Source: Nematopogon swammerdamellus
Lineage: Eukaryota > Arthropoda > Insecta > Lepidoptera > Adelidae
Assembly: GCA_946902875.1 (NCBI GenBank)
Contig: OX336349.1
Location: 11,493,891 to 11,557,890 of the forward strand
DNA length: 64,000 nt
Reading direction: 5' to 3'
Shown here: one piece after another, positions 1 to 11,441 of the stretch
How the letters are laid out: each line of letters starts with the position of its first letter
Position numbering within the stretch: the first letter of the stretch is position 1
The notes under the pieces: generated by a model
What the model was told of the DNA's origin: nothing
The model's database searches: none
Seen by the model: the letters and a program-made list of their open reading frames with translations, nothing else
Made by a program: the position numbers and the translations under genes

Positions 1-3000
1 CTTTATGCAGCGAACGTCTCAATTGGCTTCATGACCTAAGTGCATTGAGTTATAAGTGCGCCACGCAACTTGCAACATATTTGAAAACATTGGTTGCGAA
101 ATCGCCAATCACGTCGCGTGGCCACGGTACAGAGCCTTCTTATGTGGGCACAACACAGCACGTAGTCCATTATTTGCTTGTGCGTAGATTTGCTTTCGAG
201 AGATACGATGTCGATGTAATTGTTGATGTATTTATTTTTTTACTAAGCTTGGAATAGAGCACCGCGCGTGAACCTCTGTGCGTTACGGACGGAGACTGGT
301 GGGCGCTTACGTCACTTGCGACTTTTTAACACTTTCGACATCATCGGTTCGCGAGAAGCGTTTAGTGCGCCGGACGCGCGGCGTTGCAGGTTCGCAGCAT
401 TATGTCGCTACCTCGCACCGCGCGGCCCCGAACCTGTCGCGGAATGGAAGCGATGCCAGTAAATTATGCAGGTTTAACAAGTACAACTCTGAAGAAATAA
501 TAACGAAAGCGCTTATTTTTGACGGAATTTAGAGCATTACTAGCACTCGTGACGCGCGGCGCGTCTGATATGCGACCGGGTTGCGACATTTTGTTGGTTT
601 ATGTCACGCGTTGCTTCCGTGCTCCTGTAGAGTAGACAGACACTGCTCTGGATGTCACATACATGACGAGTATCTGCGAAACTGTAATATCCTGTGAAGA
701 CTGTGCATGAAATGTAAGCAAAATAATGATCGAAACTCTACCATAAGGAAGCTTTTAAAACTCCTGTTAAAAAACGAGTATCACAGATTATGCTAGTAAA
801 ACTAATTAGGTATTAATTTAGTAAATTATTGACGATGTAATGAGACGAGAGCAAGGAAGAAGCCTCGCGTGGGCACCGGCTCTCCGCCGCCGCGCCGCCG
901 ACCGTCGAGTCGCCTCTCGCAGACGGAGCTTCTCTCTAGTCTAGCACTAATAATATTAATGGTCGATGTAATATATAATAAAATTAATGATCGGTGCTGT
1001 GTTATCAGCAATCCTTTAAATTATGAGATGCTTACATAACTTTCTTCTTAAATAATCCGAGGCTAATGGACGCAGTTGATTTATCTAAGCGTGGCGCTCT
1101 CGCAGCGGCCCCGAGGGCCTTACTGTTATATTCTTCGCCGAGGGCGTTCTGTCGCTTTCTGTTCGGCTTCCAAGTCGGCTGTCGACCCCATTACTGCGTG
1201 CAATTACATACATAGTGAGTACGCCACACAACACCGTGCTAGCACGTAGCGCGCGCGGCACTAGGCACCCACCACCCACGCACCTATTGTCTACTAAAGT
1301 GCTCGGTTAATACATTTAATAATATGACACGATTTTTAGTTTAAATGTCACTGAAAATTCCACATTGCAACACCTCTAACTAAAGCCATCGCACCATAAA
1401 GTTATATTTAGGCGTATCTCCGTTTCCACTGTGCTTAAGAACACGCAAATACTTTTTTGGGAAATTACCGTTGGGAATCGAACTAAGGAATCGAATTTAG
1501 AGAGCGCGCAGCTCTCTCGAGCTGCTGCGAATTGTCAGTTTGTTTTACGCTTTCAACTCATTTTGCCTGCTTACTTACTGATTGCAGCCTAGTAACTAAA
1601 GCAATTAGCATGTCGAGTGCAGCGGTGTGTTGTGGCTGTGGTACGTAATGTAAGTACTCTCAGGTGCGGTGGCCGGTGGTGCACGTCCGCACCGAACACA
1701 TACCCGCGACTGCTACATTTCTAATAGCAAACATTTGCCGTAAACGGCGACAACTACCATTTGTCCGGGTGAAATACAGCCGCTAATGTTCTCAGGCGCA
1801 CGGGCGACGTGCCGCGTGCGTGTCGTTCGCTTTACACTTTCTACCTAAGTACTTCACGTCGCGAAATCAGTGCGGCTTTCAGCCGGAGCGTGTGCGTATG
1901 CGCCGCTTTGTGAATATTCATATGGAAAACCACCGCTGGGATAAATGGACTGTGCCACTATTGCTTACCGACATAACATGAACTGACGCCATACCATCCT
2001 CGAGCACACCGCGTTTCATAAATAGGAGGTACCTGGGCGATCGAGCTTCGCTCGGCGTCTTTCAGATGATACTATATGGCATATTACACCTCAATGTTCT
2101 ATGAGATGGCGTTAGAAAATAAATTTATTGTTTTGTGTGAAAACTGAAAACGGCTTTTCTCAGGGATTCCTCTATCTAAATAAACTTTAAAAATAAAACA
2201 GTAGATATCTAAATACAAAATTTCATCAATCATTTCATTAGAGCCGTTTCCGAGGAACGAATTATATGTATGTATATTATATACATAAATATGTACAAGA
2301 ATTGCTCACTTAAAGTAATAGGATAGGTACATACGTAGGTATGTATGTAGCTAACTACATACCTACATCTCAAACGCTCATTAAAATAAACACCGTATCA
2401 AGACAATTACAATTTATTGACGAAGACAAATTAACATTTCTTCACTTTTATAATTATTGAATGTTGAGAAAAGCGCACGAAAGCACGCATGTATAATAAA
2501 TAAATAATCCTCTCGAATCGTTTAGTTCCTAGAAAGCTGCCTCACAAACTCAACAACAACTCTGTGTATCTACGAGTGTACTTTATATATATAAAAGTAC
2601 AACCTCACTTTCTCCAATAAAACTGTTCACTTGTTTGTTATAAAAGTTACCGCCGCATTTCAAAAGCTCATAAGATTAAGTTAGGCAATAAATTCAAATG
2701 GTTTAACTGCCGCATTAGTTCATGCATACGTTAATTTGATTCTTTTGTGCCGGTTGAAAGGAAACTGAGATTGGGAAATGATGAGTGGAACGGAAAACTG
2801 CATCGCTTATTTATTACCATTCATACGTTCGTATGCGCTTTCCTTTTGTAAATATGCGTGCTCTGTGTGAAGTGAAGATACGCCGACAGAACATTGTATG
2901 TGACGGGCGCACGCGTGTTCAGTGTGGAGTGCAGCAATCTACTGAGTGTGGCACGGTTCTACAGACGTGCTTGCACACGTGGAACAGACTGTACTTACAT

Positions 3001-4645
3001 ACAAGTGAATTATTATTATGTAGATGTACGTATATTTGGTTTGTTCATCAGAATTCAGCCGTGTTGTCGGCGTGCATTAGCTATTCAGGATGTTGGACGT
3101 GAGGCGGTGGCGGCTGCGGGCTGCATATCGATTGTTTATTGTTAGTGCTTCATTGTTTATTAATATGGGCATTTCTCGAGTTTAGTCACGAGCACGGCAG
3201 AGGCAGCTTCGTGCTCCGAGTGGACGGAGTGGAGGGAGTGTTGCCTACAAGGCGGTGCCAGATAGAGGAGACATAACGCATGCGTGATGCCCGCGTAACC
3301 TCACAGTGCCTCACCGTCACCGTGGTTACATTAAAAACATGAAAAGAATGAAGAATTAAATAAAGAACACATAGTGCTAACTCGTATCTATTTTATTCGA
3401 TTGCGACGAAGCCAAAATGAAAGGGCGTGACTTTGGCGTTCTGAGAATCAGCTGGTTCCGTTTAGTGATATCATGCACACAACACTGATTGCTCTGCTCA
3501 TCTAGAGGTGCTTCTATATACTACAATAATATAGCGCAATAAAGTTTTTAATTACTAATAAAACACTAATAAAAAAATTACAAAAACTTCGGAACGTGGA
3601 AAATATTACGCACACAATAAACTCGGTAAACACGTCCGCACTTTATGAAGTATAAATCACGACTAAAAGAAAGCGAAAGCGAGCGTGTGAAATGAAATTG
3701 GCCGGATTATCGACGCCATCGGACAAGACCAAAAAATCACAAACAAGCCTTTTGTTTTCAGAAAACTGGAGGGGCGCGTGTTGCATCGCGGCTATCTGAA
3801 ATAGAGTATAACTGCTAAAGAAGTAGTCACTGATTGCCACTGTTCTCAAAATGTTGGTGTTTCATTCCAACCCGATTTTTTTTCATGCCTAATATAACTT
3901 AATACCCAGATGTTTTTGTTACATTTTACAGTAATGAATATGAGTTAAATATGGAGAAATGGACATTCCAATTATTTTCGAAAATCTTCGATCGCTAGCG
4001 AGAAAGAAGACAAAAACATGTTACAAGTAATGAAATAATCGCCACGGAAATTCCCGAGAAAACCTTCTAACCGTAAAGTCTGTACACAATAACAATGGAT
4101 AATCGGATCCAGCCACGGTCGGCGGTCGGCGGTCGGTCTTCAGACCGTAATACTGGACCAATAAAAGTACCTAATATACGACAATATCCTTGTACGTAGC
4201 ACCGTAGACATCCATTCCGCCTCGCTCGTCCGCGGCGGCGGCGGTGAAGAAGGAATGCGCTGCGCCTGTGCCTTCGTAAGCCATGCTTTATTGCCGCGAT
4301 TCACTTAGATAACTGTTATGTAGCTTATTGATGAACTAGGGTCACTCGGTCGGTGGCCACTAGGTACAGTTCGTTCCAAAAATGGAAATACACCTCTAGG
4401 TATAGTTTGACAAACGCGCGCACGCTTTAGGTAAGCGTCGCAGCAAGCTAGTGAATGTAAATCATCGAGTTGCAATCTGGTATGGTTCACAGCAGTCCAC
4501 AACCCTCCTTGCTGCGTGCGCTGGCTTGGCATCGACGACGACGACGTGAGCACAACAGGCGACGCGAGTACAATTTTGACCTTTCCCTTACCTCAGTCAA
4601 ACTTTTTTTATGCTTTTCCGAGGACCGCGTGAAAAGTGGTGCCGG

Positions 4646-4665
4646 GCGGGCCGCATGCGGCCCGC
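4646..4665. repeat. 20-bp perfect GC palindrome
   Basis: GCGGGCCGCATGCGGCCCGC equals its own reverse complement. Chance palindromes of this length are rare. Confidence 0.9.
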
Positions 4666-5692
4666 GGGCCCCAGGACTGCGCTAGATGGTGTATGTATGT
4701 ATGTGTCTATGCGTGTTGATGCGACAGTTGGTTGGTAGTCGCGTCGCGTGTGCGGTGTGCTGATACACGCCCGCAACCTCACTCGCTATGGTCTCGCTAC
4801 ACATGTTACTACGATGTCCGACCGCAGACGCAGGTTCGACTTGCGTTAGTGCTTGTACGTTTTGCACGTGCTAGTTCATACCAACCGCGGACACAACATA
4901 ATATAGGTACGAACTAAAGAACCGTTTCTTATTATTTCATCCCGCTTGTGATAATTCGGGGGATTTACTGAATATACGAAGTATAATATATGAATCACAA
5001 TTCACATGGTTTTAAAAACAATACAGATGTCTGTATAGTTTTTCGGAAGTCTTAATTCCTGTTCATTTAGGTACATTCACAAAATATTGCTTCTACAATT
5101 TATCGTGGCGTGTTCATCGGCACGCACGCATCGTTATAATAATTACCCAAACGTGTTTCCATAGTTGACTTATTGCGAAAATGTCTGTGAAGTTATCAAA
5201 TAGGTAAGTAAGTAACGTATTTATGTTTTAAAGTCTGGATGAAAAGTAACTAGGATAAAGAAAACAGAACCAAGACTTCTTTTTTAAATCTAAACATTTT
5301 AATATGTATTAAATAAAATGCTATAATTTATCAAAATGTAAGACTGGACATACCAATTTTCATCTAGATTTTTTCATCCTATCGTCCTGACTTTACAACA
5401 AAAATACAATATTTTAGATCTTTAAAGACATCAGATTTTCACAATAAGTCAACCATATTATAGAACCACGTTTAATCGGAAGCGCCAGCCTCGACTTCCA
5501 AATCCAATCCTGATTTCTGACCGCCCGACTCAGACCTGTATCAAATTTTCGATAAAAAATAATCATCAAACCCACCTTACCATTATTAGAGCCGACTCGG
5601 CGTCAAATAACCGAGAGTGACTCGAAGTAGACGCTTGTAAGTGGAGAAGGAATGCGCGTGCGGAGTGGGCTTGAGGGTATTACTTGAGGGAT

Positions 5693-5710
5693 GGGGGGGG
5701 GGGGGGGGGG
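5693..5710. repeat. Poly-G run (18)
   Basis: Uninterrupted G18, then AGGG. Confidence 0.95.
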
Positions 5711-6379
5711 AGGGTACGGGACGAGGCGAGGACGACAGCGGCGACATAATTGAAGAGATTAAATTCAATTAGACACACTCGCGTGGGAGAGCCTCCATTG
5801 TGTCCCGCGCACGTACCGTTGCGTTGTCTCCTCCACTCCTATCATACTCGCACACCACACCACACTATTTGAGTTTCTTCGTATACACGAACGAGAGCCT
5901 CTCTCGCATTCAATATTTCTGATTCAGCCTCCATCCATCGGCCCTCGGTTGGCTCTCTTTTTCATCTCTTTTTAGCAAATCTGTGACGTCGCTGATAATA
6001 ATTAATAAGTGAGAAATTACTCAGCCGATATTACTTAGGGCTGGCCAGTGGCTGGGGTTAACTTTATACCTGACCGTCCAATCTAGACAAACGTCAGATG
6101 TTGTCCCATCTGCCGCCACACCGTCTGGCCTGTCCCTATGGAAACTTCCCGAATTGTTCAGAATTCAGATAACGTACGCAGTAACACCCATAATGCAATA
6201 AACCCTTGTCCCTTTTTAACAATCACTAACATTTCGGCGGAGCTGTTCAGTGTTCAACGTTCTCTTTAATACACATTTACGGGTGACTGACGATTGTTCT
6301 CGGCGTTGTTGTTAAAAATTCGTATTATCAATCTGCATTCCAGCATCACAGTCTCGACCGTCGTATATCGACTCTTGCT

Positions 6380-6843
6380 TTTTAGTATTCCGTATCCATA
6401 CGGAAACCAAAGCCGTCCCGTCTGTCTGTCTGTCCGTCAGTCCGAAAGCTGTATCTTTGAACCGTATAGGTATTCGGTTGAAATTTTCACAGAATATGCG
6501 TTATTATGGCGGATATGCCAACAAATAATAAAAAAATAAAAAAATAAAAAAAATGAAGTATCGCAATATGTGATAGAGCGCCATCTACCGAATGATCATT
6601 TAACTAAAATTTTAACCACAAAAGTACGAACCCAAAGGAATTAAAATGGTAACCGATATATGGTGTACGTGTAAGGGATACGAAGGACTCATATTTCACT
6701 TTATTGTGAAAAGGGAAATACAAGCGTTTAAAATTAGTGTAATTATAATGCAAACTATAAAGTAAAATAACAAAATAAAAACCGGCCAATTACTTGGTGG
6801 AACGGAACCCTCGGTGCGCGAGTTCGACTCGCACTTGGCCGGT
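6380..6843 (+). repeat. Lepidopteran GGGTTCCGT-type dispersed repeat
   Basis: Left: TTTTAGTATTCCGTATCCAT, then GTCTGTCTGTCTGTCCGTCA. Right: GGAACGGAACCCTC, GCGAGTTCGACTCGCACTTG and GCCGGTTT. The GAGTTCGACTCGC stretch is B-box-like, so a tRNA ancestry is possible. Confidence 0.8.
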
Positions 6844-7808
6844 TTCTTATTATCCTGTTCCTGTATAATACATCATTTGCTTGGGTTTTCTGAATTCTGA
6901 TGGATAGGGCTGGGTCGTGAAGTTGTGCTTTTTTTAATTTAATTTATTTTAAGGGCTTTTAACAATAATTTGTTAATATCAGCCCCATAGTACTCATCTT
7001 CTCCATCCCTTAAGGCCCAGAGTCCCAAAAGGTAGCCTCCTTAAAATTCACTGAACACGATGTAATAAATAAATAGATATACATAGGTAATATTATTCAA
7101 ATAGTAGGTACTGATTTATCCGATCACTTGGTTCGGTCGACTGCAGCAAAATCTCGACCTGCATGCGTAATTGGTTCAGTGTAAGTTTCTCCAGAGACAG
7201 ACATACCTACAACAAACTACAAACGACATTTGAGATGGACGTCGATAAACACTTCCGCGGGCACGATGTCAACCGCCTGTCCGGTAGAAGAGATAGTAGA
7301 GCAGCGTCATATAATCAGCTCATAATCATATATCGCCACATATCATATTATCTGAGACAGAGATCCAGCGGATCGCATCACGCCTCGCTCGCGCACGCCG
7401 CGCCGGCCTCGGATGTCGGCCATTGGAATTAAGTCACTGCACTTGGACAGGGCTGCCTCGTTTGATCCCACTCTTGTGAGTTTCTACTTTCTATTGTTGG
7501 TAGGAGTTCTAGATATATTAGCAATCGTGATAATAATGCTACATATACCTACTTACAAAATGTACCATCCAACCTTCCAATCATTCGTGATCGTAACGTG
7601 ACTAAAGGCATATACAGACATATCTTTTGTTGCTGGTGAGAATACAATCTAGTATTTTATGTTTATGTTAGTACTAAGCACGTACTCGCTTTATATATAT
7701 TTTTAATTAGAAAAATGCAAATCGAAAATCAATGGAAAATCTGGTATACCCAAAATTGTGAAATAAAAAAAAAACTAAAAAGCACAAAATAAAAAAAAAA
7801 AATTAAAT
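6844..7808. other. No gene recognised
   Basis: AT-rich, with no convincing coding sequence or repeat boundary. Confidence 0.5.
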
Positions 7809-8044
7809 GAAGATTTTACTTTAATATGTACTAAAACGAATAAAATCAGTTTTAAGGTTTTCGATTTGTTTTCAAAAAGCTTGCCGCGAAATGTTCATTT
7901 AGAAGTAGGTAAGTGATTAGTTGATAAGCAAGTACTTGCCGAAGTATTATCATCTTTAAAAATCGCGCGACAAGCTTTTTGAAAACAAATCAAAAACCTA
8001 AACTAATTTTAATCGTGTTAGTACATGGCTTAAATAAAATCTTG
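7809..8044. repeat. Foldback MITE with 75-bp arms
   Basis: GAAGATTTTACTTTAATATG...GATTTGTTTTCAAAAAGCTTG (7809-7883) recurs inverted at 7971-8044 with modest divergence, around a spacer of about 87 bp. Confidence 0.85.
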
Positions 8045-10612
8045 TTTTTAAAAAGGTTCTTTATTAAATTTTTTATGATTTTTGCAAATTTGTTTGTACT
8101 GAAGATGATATTGTTCAAACTATGACTTCCAACATCGATGCTTTCAGCCCTTTATGCAAATCTCAGCCCTTTTTGCTTTTTTCATCACTTTTCTCAATAA
8201 TTTCGCCGATCTTTTGCCGAAATATTCGCAATTTCTTGTTGTCTTCAGGACTCTCTTGCAGAAGTATGTGGTTTATCCACATAGATATAACAATGAATTG
8301 AAATAAACCTAAAGAAATTAAGTCTGAAATGGCCAAATCAGGTGTGATCTTGCGGGCCAATACAAATGTTCACAATGGGAAATACAATCTTGAAAATGTG
8401 CATCAATGCTAGGATTCACTCTTTGAACGATATAATTTTTAACACTAAATGGTTCAAGATTGGTGGAAACAAATGTCCAAGGTGTAAATAAAAATTATAA
8501 AAAATAAAATTAAGGCCCTGCAACCCGTATTCACCCGTACTTCTCTTTCGCTGCGCTGGTCGGAGTAGGATGCAACACAATCAATCAATCAAAAATTAGG
8601 TTTTTATTTATTTTTTTATTCCAAAAGTACGGATCTTAACCAAAAAGTAAAAAGCTATTTAGATGCGGATTTAGATACATATTCAACAAATAAAATATAT
8701 TTATTCCAAATCCTTGATTTGGTCACGTTGCCTTAAATACGTTTTATAACTAAATTCAGTCAGAGGCATGTTCTATCGAGCGAAGTTAATCAAATAGTGT
8801 TTTCAAAAAGCTATCGATCCGCGCTGGTAGATGAAATATTACATATATTAAAACTGAATCTGTCAGGTGAGTAATATTGGTGGTAAACTTCTTGAAATTC
8901 GAGTCAGACGCAGCCTCACGTCACCTTAATTAGGTACTTTTGCGTCACCCGTAGTTATTAATCTTAATTTTGGTTTTTCGCTGGCGCACATACAAAGGAT
9001 GGACAAAGTTATAGAATAGATAGACGCTCAACACAATTTGGATCAGCTATGAAATCTCTGGATTTAGGTACTCACAATTTATTAGTGAGTCTGTGCACAA
9101 TGTTTAAATTTTCTTATATTTTTATATGCTATGGATTTCGATGGACTAAGATGTTGTAAACAGCCCGCTAAGATGTTGTCCTCGCTCACAGTAGCTTGTT
9201 GCCCGCGTGTGCTCTGCTCGAACCAGTTTGTTTATTTTCTAATCGGCTGCGCCCGCGCACCGAGTCGCGCGTTGTGTTCATGTCGCGGGTCGTCGGTCGC
9301 ACGGTGCGCGGACGCTGGTCGACCGCCCTGCGGGCTGCGGCGGCGGGGCTGCCTATGCCGGCCGAGCTCGCTCGCCCTACCTGCCCGCCCGCCCGCGCTC
9401 GCAACTCAGTCGCGCGCGCCCATCTCGTCATCTCATCAGTCATCATCAGTCTTGTAAGCGCAGTAGTACGGGACGCACGCGTAGTGAGTGGCTTCCGGGA
9501 GCCAGTAGTGCCTACTAATGCGTGTAGTTAGCGGATGGCAGTAGTCGTTCAGTATATACAGGACGTGCATAGACATTAGCCTCCCGCCCGGGATGTGTTG
9601 TTTACATGTGAACGACATCGCTAGCGGAGGGAGGACCAACGTCATTGTGATGCATGTGAGTTGGCATGTCATATCATTTGTTTTCATATGTATTTTACTA
9701 CCTACATTATTAAAAAATATATATTACTTTTATGTTTTTTATAATAATATTCAATACGGAATTAGTTAGTGATAAGATTAGGTACTTAATATTGTTAACA
9801 CTCTTGAATAACTAATACATACTTTTATTGTAATTCAAAAGTTTTTTTTTTATTATTCTGCCCGAATTAAAAGGCAATTTCGTTCACGTCGGAAGGTTGT
9901 TCACGTTTTATTTTGAGTTTTATAAAAACATATGATATAATATAATAATACATAACTAAATACATATGAAAATAAGAATTAAAAAAAAACACATACTTTC
10001 CCAAAACGGTTTTACATTGACGTATTTGGATCTATTTAGGACGAATACAAACACTATAACTACCATCGTCTACCAGAAAGCTAAAGCGTCGATCGATCAA
10101 TCCCTATTCCTTCGTTCTTTAGGTACGAGTACCTATACATTAACTTTTTTATAATGATCCATCAAAATCACGCTTTGTACTAGTTGTAGTTATTTATATT
10201 ATAACAGACTCCGCGAGCCTTGTAGACGGATGGATGTAAGTATCCAAATAAAACACGAACCGTATCAGATTGAAGGCTTTTGTTACGCGTTCCAGTTTCC
10301 AGTAGGTCATTCTTCTATATTGTTATTTAATCCATCACGCTCGCTCGACACGGGTGTATCCGTGCGCCCACTGCCCAGTGCCCGCCCATCCGTTCATCAC
10401 ACAAAATTTTGTCAAACATTTTTGGAGACAAAACTGTAATATCGGCATAATACTATATGTATACATAATAATGTGCATGCAAGCAAAGTTAATAAATTTT
10501 ATTTTGTAGATTAAATTAGATAATTATAAATGTATCATTTGAAAAATCTTGAAATTTACAGAATGCGCGTAACATATCTCTACTCTCTATCTCTATCGCT
10601 TCTTCTTCTCTA
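8045..10612. other. Mostly no gene; CpG-rich patch inside
   Basis: AT-rich flanks around the 9180-9660 CpG-rich patch, which is described separately. Confidence 0.5.
9180..9660 (+). promoter_or_regulatory. CpG-rich candidate promoter / 5' exon
   Basis: The GC content and CpG density rise sharply in otherwise AT-rich DNA. Two TCAGT initiators lie at 9436 and 9446, and a strong donor (ATGCAT|GTGAGT) follows at about 9655. This could be a first exon of the + strand ARHGAP20-like gene 16 kb downstream, or of an unrelated transcript. Overlapping GC-rich ORFs on both strands are probably composition artefacts. Confidence 0.3.
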
Positions 10613-10908
10613 TCTCTACATCTTATAAAGGGAACGTCTGCCTGAATGTATGCTTGAGGTAAACTCCGGAACCACTGAACAGATTTTGATGCGGTTTACA
10701 CCAATGAAAAGAGTAGCTCACTATAGGTTATATACTTATATACCATCACGCTAAATGGCAATAGGGCTGAGCAGTATAAAAAAAAGTATAGTATGGGCAG
10801 GAAAGAGAGAGAGAATATAAGAGAAGCGATCGTTTATTATCCTATTTGCAAATCGGATTTGGTGTTAAACCGAGTCTACCGCGAGCGAAGCCGCGGGCAA
10901 AAGCTAGT
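10613..10908 (+). mobile_element. Short Helitron-like non-autonomous element
   Basis: TCTACATCTTATAAAGGGAA start, GATTTTGATGCGGTTTACAC and ATATACCATCACGCTAAATG body, and CGCGAGCGAAGCCGCGGGC...AAAAGCTAGT end. It is the short form of the family that contains the foldback arrays at 22 and 43 kb. Confidence 0.75.
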
Positions 10909-10920
10909 TCTAAATAAAAA

Positions 10921-11319
10921 GCGCCCAAGTGCGAGTCGAACTCGCGTCGAGAGGGTTCCGTAGGTACCATTCCATTTCCCGTGAGAATTTTAAAACGAGA
11001 ATTTTTGTAGGTATAAGTTTCCTGTAGAGTATGAGAGGCATTATATATATATTTTTAAACACAGTATTTTCGGAGATAAGGGTTTGATTGACGTATATTT
11101 TCTTCAATATCTGTTAAATTTATATGCATTTTAAAATTATATAAAAAAATATATAATTTGCCTGTAAAATCGAAATTAGTTCATTTACGCTATTTATGTC
11201 CGTGATTGGGTCATCAAACAGTATATAGGCACCAAATACCTGTTCGTCCAGTAGATGCGGAGAAAATAAGCTGTGACAGACAGACAAGAGAGTGATCCTA
11301 TAAGGGTTCCGTTTTTTTC
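10921..11319 (-). repeat. Lepidopteran GGGTTCCGT-type dispersed repeat
   Basis: GCGCCCAAGTGCGAGTCGAA and GAGGGTTCCGTAGG at the left; GACAGACAGACAAGAGAG and AAGGGTTCCGTTTTT at the right. It directly follows the Helitron-like copy. Confidence 0.75.
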
Positions 11320-11393
11320 CTCTTTTGAGGTAAACATTAATACTAGAAATATACCTACTCGATGGAATCGTTTTGCTAGTCCTGAGTCAGTCA

Positions 11394-11441
11394 GTGAGTG
11401 AGTTTTACTTTGCAGTAAGCAGCAAAGTAAAACTCACTCAC
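11394..11441. repeat. Perfect 20-bp hairpin, 8-nt loop
   Basis: GTGAGTGAGTTTTACTTTGC at 11394-11413 pairs exactly with 11422-11441; loop AGTAAGCA. No family was assigned. Confidence 0.95.

Larger units (their letters stand above)
1..6379. other. No gene recognised; AT-rich with CpG-rich islets
   Basis: No ORF here resembles a known family. GC-rich islets at about 860-925, 1090-1270, 4200-4260 and 4620-4680 alternate with AT-rich sequence. An 18-G run lies at 5693-5710. A short ATG-plus-good-donor string (ATGTCTGTGAAG...AG|GTAAGT, 5181-5205) exists, but its phase does not fit the ARHGAP20-like exon at 25602. Confidence 0.6.

Noticed and set aside
5181..5203. Possible mini first exon (ATGTCTGTGAAG...AG|GTAAGT)
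   Set aside because: It ends in phase 2 whereas the known exon at 25602 starts in phase 0; without an intermediate exon it cannot join.
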